In this document: positions 1 to 5,644 of the stretch, piece by piece
Layout: every line of letters begins with the position of its first letter
Position numbering within the stretch: the first letter of the stretch is position 1
Assembly (NCBI GenBank): GCA_020433835.1
Contig: JAGRBY010000163.1
Location: 1-12,624 of the forward strand
DNA from: Anaerolineae bacterium
GTDB lineage: Bacteria; Chloroflexota; Anaerolineae; 4572-78; J111
DNA: 12,624 nucleotides
Direction of reading: 5' to 3'
Notes under the pieces: model-generated
Databases searched by the model: none
Told to the model about the DNA's origin: nothing
The model's input: only the letters and a program-made list of their open reading frames with translations
Made by a program: the position numbers and the translations under genes

Positions 1-923
1 TGGCCGATAACCTTCTCACGGCCATCGCCATGGCTACCCCTGCCCCAATTTTGCTCGCTCCGGCGATGGAAACCGATATGTGGCAGCATCCGGCTACCCA
101 CAGCAATATGGCCAAGCTGCGCGAGTGGGGCGTTGCGGTCGTCGGCCCGGCTGCCGGGCGGCTGGCCTCGGGCGCAATGGGCCAGGGCCGATTAGTTGAA
201 CCCGATGAAATTGTGGGCGCGGCGCAGCTAATTTTGGCTCGGCAGGGTGATTTGGCCGACAAGCACGTGGTGGTTTCTGCCGGCGGCACGCGTGAGGCTA
301 TCGATCCGGTTCGGTTTGTCAGCAACCACTCCAGCGGCAAGATGGGCTATGCCATTGCAGAAGCGGCACGGGATCGCGGAGCCAGGGTGACGCTGGTTAC
401 GTCGGCTGCGCTGCCGGCTCCGTTTGGGTTAGAGGTTGTGCGGGTTAATTCGGCACAGGAGATGCTGGCCGCTGTTTTAGAAGCAACGGAACAAGCCGAG
501 GCGCTCATCATGTCGGCTGCCGTGGCTGATTTTCGACCGCTGTCGGTGGCCGAGCAGAAGATCAAAAAGAAGGGCGATAGTGGAGGCATGGTGCTTGAGC
601 TGGTGCGCAATCCCGATATTTTGGCCGAGGTAGCGGCCAGAAAATCCTCCGGCAGTGGGCCTCAAATTACGGTCGGGTTTGCGGCAGAAACGGAAGATTT
701 GCTGGCCAATGCCCAATCGAAACTGGAGCGCAAAAAACTCGATTTGATTGCTGCCAACGACGTAACGGCCATAGATGCCGGTTTTGCCGTCGACACCAAT
801 CGGGTTACGTTACTGCGTGTCGACGGTTCTGTGGAAGAGTTGCCTTTAATGAGCAAGCGTGATGTGGCCGATGCTATTTTAGATCAGGTCGTGCAGCTTT
901 TAGCCGCTCGCGCCGAGTCATAG
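1..923 (+). CDS. coaBC: CoaBC bifunctional phosphopantothenoylcysteine decarboxylase / phosphopantothenate-cysteine ligase (5' truncated)
   Basis: The gene enters from the left edge. The first complete codon is at nt 3, and the frame is open through the edge with 'ADNLLTAIAM' ahead of the first ATG at 30, so that ATG is internal. The product makes 4'-phosphopantetheine for coenzyme A: CoaB joins cysteine to 4'-phosphopantothenate with CTP, and the FMN-dependent CoaC half decarboxylates it. The end of CoaC is visible: PAMETDMW (nt 60-83), matching the family's PxMNxxMW signature, and GRLASGAMGQGR in the substrate-clamp region (around nt 156-191). The complete CoaB domain follows, with SAGGTREAIDPVRFVSNHSSGKMGYA, AAVADFRP, KIKK, NPDIL, GFAAET and ANDV. 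The signature Asn of CoaC is Glu here (codon 69-71), and the clamp Cys found in E. coli is Ser (codon 168-170). The stop lies 4 bp from the stop of the convergent downstream gene. Family assignment is secure; the CoaC substitutions may be lineage-typical. Confidence 0.95.
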   Translation, partial: ADNLLTAIAMATPAPILLAPAMETDMWQHPATHSNMAKLREWGVAVVGPAAGRLASGAMGQGRLVEPDEIVGAAQLILARQGDLADKHVVVSAGGTREAIDPVRFVSNHSSGKMGYAIAEAARDRGARVTLVTSAALPAPFGLEVVRVNSAQEMLAAVLEATEQAEALIMSAAVADFRPLSVAEQKIKKKGDSGGMVLELVRNPDILAEVAARKSSGSGPQITVGFAAETEDLLANAQSKLERKKLDLIAANDVTAIDAGFAVDTNRVTLLRVDGSVEELPLMSKRDVADAILDQVVQLLAARAES

Positions 924-927
924 GGGA

Positions 928-1617
928 TTAACTCGTCGCGCGACCGTATCCCATTTCATCCATAACCGAAACCATATCTTTAAGACTGGTAACCTGGTCT
1001 TGCAGATTTTCATCGAGACGCTGCAAGCGGTTATCCTTAAAATTGCCTCTGGCCGTAACCAGCAGCATTTCCGCGTGTGTTGCGCCTAAATCGGTGGCGA
1101 TTTTTTGAATTCTCAATTCAGCCTGGGTTTGAAATGATTGCAGCTCTTGCAGCGCTTTCTGATGCTTACGCTTGCTGGTAAGCAGCGCTTTAATGGAAGT
1201 AATATCCTCAGCCGTAGCATTTAACAGTTGGCGATGAAGTTTTTCAATTTCAAATTGAAACTGTCGAATTTCGCGGGTAAGGTTGCGTTGACCGTACAAT
1301 TTCTTGAGAGCCAATTCAAGCCGGGCCAGATTAGCCAGCCATTCATCAACCGGTTTTACAATGAGCGTCAAGCGATCTTGCATCGGCCCGGACGGATGTT
1401 GTTGCACGGTTCTTTTTATAAGATTGGCATAATGGCGTGCTTCACGAAGAGAGCGTTTAACGGCAATAGGCGTGCTAGCTGAAGTGGCTATGGGTGTATC
1501 AAAAAGTGATTTAAAGACAGTACTGAAGATTTTTAACACGAGTGACGTAGAAATATATAAAGTTCCAAGCAAAATTGCCAGAACCAAAACCGCAAGTAAG
1601 GCGATTACCAAAAACAT
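928..1617 (-). CDS. Membrane-anchored coiled-coil protein, function unknown
   Basis: A 229-residue protein that I do not recognise as a named family. Residues 2-25 form one strongly hydrophobic segment (LVIALLAVLVLAILLGTLYI) with no charges before it, consistent with an N-terminal membrane anchor or uncleaved signal. After a short Thr/Ser/Ala-rich linker (about 41-52), residues 53-229 are charged, Leu/Gln/Lys/Glu-rich and nearly free of Pro and Gly, with heptad-like spacing, which suggests a long helical coiled coil facing one side of the membrane. The ATG at 1615-1617 is preceded by a purine-rich GGGAAGGGAA about 8 nt upstream, and by an extended -10 promoter (TGCTATAAT) about 50 nt upstream. 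The gene is convergent with coaBC, with 4 bp between stops and no obvious hairpin. The reading frame and start are well supported. The role is unknown; a structural or scaffolding part at the envelope is only a guess. Confidence 0.8.
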   Translation of the reverse strand: MFLVIALLAVLVLAILLGTLYISTSLVLKIFSTVFKSLFDTPIATSASTPIAVKRSLREARHYANLIKRTVQQHPSGPMQDRLTLIVKPVDEWLANLARLELALKKLYGQRNLTREIRQFQFEIEKLHRQLLNATAEDITSIKALLTSKRKHQKALQELQSFQTQAELRIQKIATDLGATHAEMLLVTARGNFKDNRLQRLDENLQDQVTSLKDMVSVMDEMGYGRATS

Positions 1618-1663
1618 AGTAACTGTTCCCTTCCCAAATTATGAAATCATGCCAAAGTGAATA

Positions 1664-1675
1664 AAATTATAGCAC
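1664..1675 (-). promoter_or_regulatory. Extended -10 promoter for the coiled-coil gene
   Basis: The minus strand reads GTGCTATAATTT, a perfect TGn-TATAAT extended -10 element (hexamer at 1666-1671). It lies about 48 bp upstream of the ATG at 1617. No good -35 hexamer lies 16-18 bp upstream, as is common for extended -10 promoters. The same 12 bases occur in inverted orientation at 1789-1800, giving a divergent promoter pair. Confidence 0.6.
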
Positions 1676-1694
1676 AAAAGCCCGTATACTCGAA

Positions 1695-1717
1695 AAGGAG
1701 GAAAAATGGTCAATTAA
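1695..1717 (+). other. Strong Shine-Dalgarno followed by a three-codon ORF
   Basis: The plus strand has AAGGAGG at 1695-1701, then ATG GTC AAT TAA starting at 1706. The spacing is normal for initiation, but the frame closes after three codons. No plus-strand promoter is visible just upstream. It may be chance, a remnant of a lost gene, or a regulatory minimal ORF. Confidence 0.25.
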
Positions 1718-1742
1718 TGATTAAACGTTCTTTTTTGTTCCA

Positions 1743-1773
1743 ACTTTAGACCTACTCGCAATCGGTCTAAAGT
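1743..1773. repeat. Perfect 10-bp inverted repeat next to the plus-strand promoter
   Basis: ACTTTAGACC (1743-1752) and GGTCTAAAGT (1764-1773) are exact reverse complements separated by 11 nt. The right arm ends 19 bp before the TATAAT at 1793, so it covers the place where a -35 box would sit. No T tract follows on either strand, so it is not an intrinsic terminator. It could be an operator or a copy of a dispersed palindromic repeat. Confidence 0.6.
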
Positions 1774-1788
1774 CTCATGACACAGGGG

Positions 1789-1800
1789 GTGCTATAATTT
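1789..1800 (+). promoter_or_regulatory. Extended -10 promoter upstream of the secreted-protein gene
   Basis: GTGCTATAATTT contains a perfect TGn-TATAAT element (hexamer 1793-1798). It is identical over 12 bases to the minus-strand element at 1664-1675. Transcription from here would give a leader of about 225 nt before the GTG at 2032. A second, closer candidate promoter exists at 1939-1966, so which is used cannot be decided from sequence. Confidence 0.5.
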
Positions 1801-1938
1801 ATACTGACAAAGTGCCTTTAGTTGTATACGTAATACTCCGCTAAAAGTTTCTTGATATTTGAGACTGGCTCACCTGCTTTCCTCACATTATTTCATTCTT
1901 TAACAATTTGTGCTTTTCGTGGCTGCCACAGTACTATT

Positions 1939-1966
1939 TTTACAACAATCAAAGATTGGTTACAAT
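1939..1966 (+). promoter_or_regulatory. Candidate sigma-70 promoter, TTTACA-N16-TACAAT
   Basis: TTTACA at 1939-1944 and TACAAT at 1961-1966 are separated by 16 bp. Predicted initiation near 1973 would give a leader of about 60 nt to the GTG at 2032. The -10 box sits inside the first unit of a tandem direct repeat (1951-2002), a placement suited to an operator. Confidence 0.45.
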
Positions 1967-2002
1967 AGCCTCCAGAATAAAAGATTGGTTAAGCTAGCCT
2001 CT
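1951..2002. repeat. Tandem direct repeat, two units with 29-bp period
   Basis: Units at 1951-1973 and 1980-2002 share AAAGATTGGTTA and TAGCCTC, differing at the three bases between these blocks and at the last base (19 of 23 identical). Unit 1 overlaps the candidate -10 at 1961-1966 and unit 2 lies in the predicted leader. The rest of the 414-bp gap (1618-2031) holds AT-rich sequence in which I see no gene. Confidence 0.55.
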
Positions 2003-2031
2003 CGATTTAACACCAACCTTAAAGGGAGTAA

Positions 2032-3279
2032 GTGAGATTTTTAAGTATGTTTAAAAAATTAGGGAATGAATTACAAATTTTCTTGACGTTAGCCTTTGCG
2101 ATAATTGGTTTGATATTTTTGTCGATGAGCGTGCGCGTCAATCCCGGCCCTGAATTGGGAGCCGAACCAACGGCCACAACTCCGGCCATGGATATAAAAA
2201 CCTTTCGTGAAAAAATGATAGCCGAGTTTGGCATAACCGAGCCGGATGTTCAAGCGGCGGCGGCTAATTTAAGTCTATCGGTTTCTCCATCCAGCATTAA
2301 TGCTTCTCCGGGTGGCACCGTAGTTTTTACAGTTAATATCAAAAATAATGGCGCTTCATCAGTTTCTTATATCTTTTTTGAGTCCCAATTTCCTGAAAAA
2401 TTTGAGTTAAATAGCTTTAGCTTTAACGGTGGTGGTACACCTGTTAATGATGGGGCTACAACCTGGTTTATTCCGGGGCCCATTGCGGCTAGCGGCACTG
2501 TACAAGTTACTGTTACCGGTAAGGTGGCAGCGAATAGCTGCGAGGGTTCCGAGTCGTATGTTACCAGGGTTTATCCGCTCTTTGAAGAAACGAATGTCAA
2601 ACAAGCCAGCAGTACCCTCAACGTTGTCAATGCCGATGCCTGTGGCGATATTTATATTCCCCTTGTCAGCAAAATGCCAACCCCTACCGCTATACCGCTG
2701 TTTTACTCTGAAGATTTCTCTGATGGCGATCACAACTGGCCTACCGGTGACTTTGACATCGACGATGATGGTAATGATGAATGTTCGGCTAAACGTGAAA
2801 ATGGTAAATACGAGGTTACAATCTATAAAAATCAAACTTGTTTCTTCCCGGCTCCAGAGGACGCTGAGAAAAAGATAGCGACATATGAGGTAGAGTTTAC
2901 TCGTGATGGTGATAGCGACAGTGACGAGTTTGACGCCGGTATTTATGTTGATGGCAAAGGCGGTGATGAATTCTACCTTTTCAGAATTGAGTATGAAAAA
3001 GATGATTGTGTATATCGACTCTTCCGTAAAAAAGATAGTAAGGCCAGTGGTAGTTGCGACTCACAAAGTAATGGTTATAAAGGAACCAATAAGCTAAGAA
3101 TTACACGTGCTAGCGGCGGTAATATTACTATATATTTGAATGATGAGCAGCTAAGAGTCTATGATGATAGCTCGCCCCTTAGTGGTAAAGGAACCGGTGT
3201 TTATGTTCGCGAAACCGCTAACGATGGCAAAGTTGTGATAGACTTCGATAATTTCAAGGGCTTTAATATTGATAACTAA
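2032..3279 (+). CDS. Exported or membrane-anchored protein with DUF11-like domain and C-terminal lectin/glucanase-like beta domain
   Basis: A 415-residue protein. Residues 1-13 are positively charged and 15-34 hydrophobic (IFLTLAFAIIGLIFLSM), giving a signal anchor or signal peptide. Residues 80-200 resemble a DUF11-type beta-sandwich (VSPSSINASPGGTVVFTVNI and a conserved Gly/Thr pattern). A linker follows with IYIPLVSK at 207-214 and PTPT, a pattern I associate with Chloroflexota surface proteins. Residues 224-413 begin YSEDFSDGDHNW and look like a concanavalin-A-like/3-keto-disaccharide-hydrolase-type beta-sandwich, with an acidic DIDDDGNDE loop (242-250) that could bind calcium. Six cysteines (170, 204, 251, 270, 326, 342) suggest disulfides outside the cell. 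The start shown is GTG, with AAGGGAG ending only 3 nt before it; the ATG at 2047 is an alternative. The coding sequence is visibly more AT-rich than its neighbours. No catalytic residues were identified, so binding or adhesion is an inference. Confidence 0.8.
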   Translation: MRFLSMFKKLGNELQIFLTLAFAIIGLIFLSMSVRVNPGPELGAEPTATTPAMDIKTFREKMIAEFGITEPDVQAAAANLSLSVSPSSINASPGGTVVFTVNIKNNGASSVSYIFFESQFPEKFELNSFSFNGGGTPVNDGATTWFIPGPIAASGTVQVTVTGKVAANSCEGSESYVTRVYPLFEETNVKQASSTLNVVNADACGDIYIPLVSKMPTPTAIPLFYSEDFSDGDHNWPTGDFDIDDDGNDECSAKRENGKYEVTIYKNQTCFFPAPEDAEKKIATYEVEFTRDGDSDSDEFDAGIYVDGKGGDEFYLFRIEYEKDDCVYRLFRKKDSKASGSCDSQSNGYKGTNKLRITRASGGNITIYLNDEQLRVYDDSSPLSGKGTGVYVRETANDGKVVIDFDNFKGFNIDN

Positions 3280-3303
3280 TATCCCTTAAAATTACCGCAT
3301 TTG

Positions 3304-3450
3304 TTTAGAAACTGTTTTAAAAGCCTCAAAGGGTCCACAGATGGACACAGATTTTCACAGATACTATCAAAAGTGTGATAAAAATCAGTGACTATCCGTG
3401 TAAATCTGTGGACAACTCTGTAAACGCTGACTTTTCAAACAGCTTCTTAG
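3304..3450. mobile_element. MITE-like long imperfect palindrome, about 147 bp
   Basis: The outer arms at 3304-3323 and 3431-3450 match in inverted orientation at 16 of 20 positions (TTTAGAAACTGTTTTAAAAG versus CTAAGAAGCTGTTTGAAAAG). The inner arms at 3333-3352 and 3394-3413 match at 17 of 20 (both start GTCCACAGAT). Near the centre TATCA (3364-3368) pairs with TGATA (3376-3380). All arms are centred near 3373-3377, so the whole unit can fold into one hairpin. It has no coding capacity, and I see no clear target-site duplication. It sits between the stop of the secreted-protein gene and that gene's terminator. A non-autonomous element or REP-like dispersed repeat is the best reading. Confidence 0.65.
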
Positions 3451-3455
3451 TAATC

Positions 3456-3494
3456 AAGAGGAGTTGGTCAATCGGTCAATTCCTCTTTTGTTTT
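3456..3494 (+). terminator. Intrinsic terminator of the secreted-protein gene
   Basis: The arms 3456-3469 and 3474-3487 form a 14-bp stem (three of the pairs G-T) with an AATC tetraloop, followed on the plus strand by TTTTGTTTT. It lies 176 nt past the stop at 3279, beyond the MITE-like element. From 3495 to 3652 I see AT-rich sequence and at best a weak mdh promoter candidate, TTGCTA (3574-3579) and TATCAA (3598-3603) with an 18-bp spacer. Confidence 0.8.
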
Positions 3495-3652
3495 GCTAGC
3501 AAGTTTCCATCCTATTCCCCTTAATTTTTAAAAATCTCTACTTAGGAGTAACATATACAGCCGAGAAATAAAGTTGCTAAACCCTATCTTAATACACTAT
3601 CAACAAAAGTTGATGCGTTTTATAAACCATATTTGAGGGAGGATAAATAATC

Positions 3653-4636
3653 ATGAGTAACTTAGTAAAAGTTGCAGTCACCGGTGCCGCTGGACAAATT
3701 GGTTATGCACTGCTATTTCGTCTAGCTTCCGGCGAGGCCTTTGGCCCCGACACCCGCGTAGCATTACATCTGCTGGAAATTCCCCCGGCGCTTAAAGCCG
3801 TCGAAGGTGTAGTCATGGAACTGAATGACTGCGCTTTCCCGTTGTTAGATAATGTCGTCATTACCGATGACGCCAACGTAGCCTTTGATGGCGTTAACTG
3901 GGCGCTGTTGGTGGGCGCTAAACCACGTGGTAAAGGCATGGAACGCGGCGATTTAATTCGTGAAAATGGCCCCATCTTTACCGGCCAAGGTAAAGCCTTA
4001 ACCCGCGCCGCCAGCGATCTGCATGTGCTGGTTGTCGGTAACCCGGCCAATACCAACGCACTCATTGCCGCAAACAATGCTGATGGCGTTCCTATTGAAC
4101 GTTTCCACGCCATGACCCGTCTCGACCAAAACCGGGCCTATGCCCAATTGGCCGAAAAAGCAGGCGTCACGGTTAATGATGTCAGCAACGTAACCATCTG
4201 GGGCAACCACAGCGCTACCCAGTACCCCGATGCTGAAAACGCTAAGATCAACGGCAAGCCGGTCTACGATGTCATCGGTCACCACGACTGGCTGCGGGGT
4301 GAGTTTATCACCACCGTACAAAAGCGTGGCGCAGCCATCATCGCTGCCCGTGGTTCTTCCTCAGCTGCCTCGGCTGCCAATGGTGCTATTGATCACGTGA
4401 AGAGCATGGTTAACAAAACACCGGAAGGCCACTGGTTCTCGGCTGCTGTTCCGTCTGACGGCAGCTACGGCATTGCCGAAGGTATTATTTTCTCTTACCC
4501 TGTTACCAGCGATGGTGAGGGGAACTACAGCATTGTGCAAGGGTTACCGATGAGTGACTGGGCCAAAGAAAAATTGGCTGCCACCGAAGCGGAACTCCGC
4601 GAAGAAAGAGAAACCGTTGCCGATCTGTTGAAGTAA
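3653..4636 (+). CDS. mdh: NAD-dependent malate dehydrogenase
   Basis: This 327-residue cytoplasmic enzyme interconverts malate and oxaloacetate with NAD (TCA cycle). The Rossmann NAD motif GAAGQIG is at 11-17. E42 in 'LLEIP' occupies the adenosine-ribose binding position. Substrate arginines R92 and R98 lie in [10 protein letters not shown], with R161 in MTRLDQNR; catalytic D158 and H186 (IWGNHS) are present. Length and sequence closely match the Thermus-type/cytosolic-type dimeric family rather than the LDH-like tetrameric MDH known from Chloroflexus. The ATG at 3653 has GAGGGAGG at 3635-3642, about 10 nt upstream. It appears monocistronic: a terminator precedes it (3456-3494) and another follows 18 nt after its stop. 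All key residues are intact, so function is confident. Confidence 0.97.
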   Translation: MSNLVKVAVTGAAGQIGYALLFRLASGEAFGPDTRVALHLLEIPPALKAVEGVVMELNDCAFPLLDNVVITDDANVAFDGVNWALLVGAKPRGKGMERGDLIRENGPIFTGQGKALTRAASDLHVLVVGNPANTNALIAANNADGVPIERFHAMTRLDQNRAYAQLAEKAGVTVNDVSNVTIWGNHSATQYPDAENAKINGKPVYDVIGHHDWLRGEFITTVQKRGAAIIAARGSSSAASAANGAIDHVKSMVNKTPEGHWFSAAVPSDGSYGIAEGIIFSYPVTSDGEGNYSIVQGLPMSDWAKEKLAATEAELREERETVADLLK

Positions 4637-4654
4637 TTAAAGATGTAACTTTTG

Positions 4655-4689
4655 GGAGCCCAAAGTATTCTTTGGGCTCCTTTTCTTTC
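4655..4689 (+). terminator. Intrinsic terminator after mdh, directly ahead of hemC
   Basis: GGAGCCCAAAG (4655-4665) pairs perfectly with 4670-4680 (11 bp, TATT loop) and is followed by TTTTCTTTC. The T tract ends 6 nt before the hemC ATG at 4696. The reverse orientation lacks a T tract, so it acts on plus-strand transcripts. hemC therefore depends on readthrough or on a promoter overlapping this hairpin. Confidence 0.9.
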
Positions 4690-4695
4690 AAGCCT

Positions 4696-5613
4696 ATGAA
4701 AACATTGACTATTGGCTCCCGCCGCTCACAATTAGCCCAAATTCAATCCAACCTTATCCGCCAGCAGCTCTTGGAAGCCTGGCCGGATCTTCAGATAGAG
4801 ATTGAACTTATCGATACGCAAGGCGATCTCAACAGAAAAGATCCGTTGCCCGCAATTGGCGGTAAAGGCTTATTCACCCTTGAACTGGAAGAAGCGTTGC
4901 GGCAGCGTAAAATCGATCTGGCTGTTCACAGCTTAAAGGATTTGCCGATTGAAGATAGCCCCGGCCTGACCGTTGTGGCGATTTCGCAGCGTGCCCCAAC
5001 CAGCGATGTGCTTGTTTCTCGGGTGGCGAGCCGTTTAGAAGATTTACCGCCCGGTGCGGTGGTCGGTACCAGCAGCCTTCGTCGAGCGGCTCAGGTATTA
5101 GCCCTGCGCCCCGATGTGGCGATTAAAGATATCCGTGGTAATGTCGATACCCGTTTGCGTAAACTGGATGACCCCTCTTTTGGTTATGATGCCATTCTCT
5201 TGGCCCAGGCCGGGCTGCGTCGAATGGGCTACCAACTTGATCACGCCCATCCGATAGCTGAGGATACATTTTTACCGGCACCAGGGCAAGGTGCTTTGGC
5301 CATACAGGGCCGCGCCGATGATGCCGACACAACGGCTTATTTGCAGGTTTTAGATGACAGCGACACCCGCGCCGCCGTCACCGCCGAACGCGCCTTTTTG
5401 GGCGGGTTGGGCGGCGGTTGTTCGTTACCGGTCGGCGCGCTGGCTGCGGTTGATGCTGGTCGGCTTTTTCTAAGAGCGATGGTGGCCGATGCCGGCGGCA
5501 AGCGGATGATAACCGTAACCGGCGAAAGCACGCCGGAGCACGCCGAAGACCTTGGCCGTCAGTTAGCCCAGCAATGTCTGGCCCAAGGGGCCGAAGCTTT
5601 ACTGCATAGCTAA
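4696..5613 (+). CDS. hemC: Hydroxymethylbilane synthase (porphobilinogen deaminase)
   Basis: This 305-residue cytoplasmic enzyme polymerises four porphobilinogens into hydroxymethylbilane in tetrapyrrole synthesis. Motifs in order: GSRRSQLA (7-14), GGKGLFT (55-61), DLAVHSLKDLP (74-84) with catalytic D82, GTSSLRR (124-130), DIRGNVDTRLRKLD (145-158), LPAPGQGALAIQ (193-204), and GGGCSLPVGA (239-248), where C242 carries the dipyrromethane cofactor. The ATG at 4696 gives the family's usual N-terminus (KTLTIGSRRSQLA). An upstream in-frame TTG at 4672 lies in the mdh terminator stem and adds residues not typical of the family. No Shine-Dalgarno is visible before the ATG. The cobA-hemD fusion follows 31 bp downstream, presumably co-transcribed. 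Confidence 0.97.
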   Translation: MKTLTIGSRRSQLAQIQSNLIRQQLLEAWPDLQIEIELIDTQGDLNRKDPLPAIGGKGLFTLELEEALRQRKIDLAVHSLKDLPIEDSPGLTVVAISQRAPTSDVLVSRVASRLEDLPPGAVVGTSSLRRAAQVLALRPDVAIKDIRGNVDTRLRKLDDPSFGYDAILLAQAGLRRMGYQLDHAHPIAEDTFLPAPGQGALAIQGRADDADTTAYLQVLDDSDTRAAVTAERAFLGGLGGGCSLPVGALAAVDAGRLFLRAMVADAGGKRMITVTGESTPEHAEDLGRQLAQQCLAQGAEALLHS

Positions 5614-5644
5614 ACCTTCCTGATCGATTGTACAGAAATCTCCC

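Noticed and set aside
1618..2031. Search for a tRNA, riboswitch or small RNA in the 414-bp gap
   Set aside because: No cloverleaf, no recognisable riboswitch core and no terminator hairpin with T tract were found; only promoters and short repeats can be supported.
3333..3413. Repeated CACAGAT-type blocks considered as a CRISPR or iteron array
   Set aside because: The copies are arranged as inverted arms of one palindrome, not as regularly spaced direct repeats with unique spacers.
3703..4321. Long antisense open frames inside mdh
   Set aside because: The sense frame is an intact malate dehydrogenase with all motifs. The antisense frames have no recognisable domains, and long open frames arise there as a by-product of codon bias.
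4672..4695. Upstream TTG start for hemC adding eight residues
   Set aside because: It lies within the right arm and tail of the mdh terminator, has no ribosome binding site, and adds residues absent from the usual HemC N-terminus.
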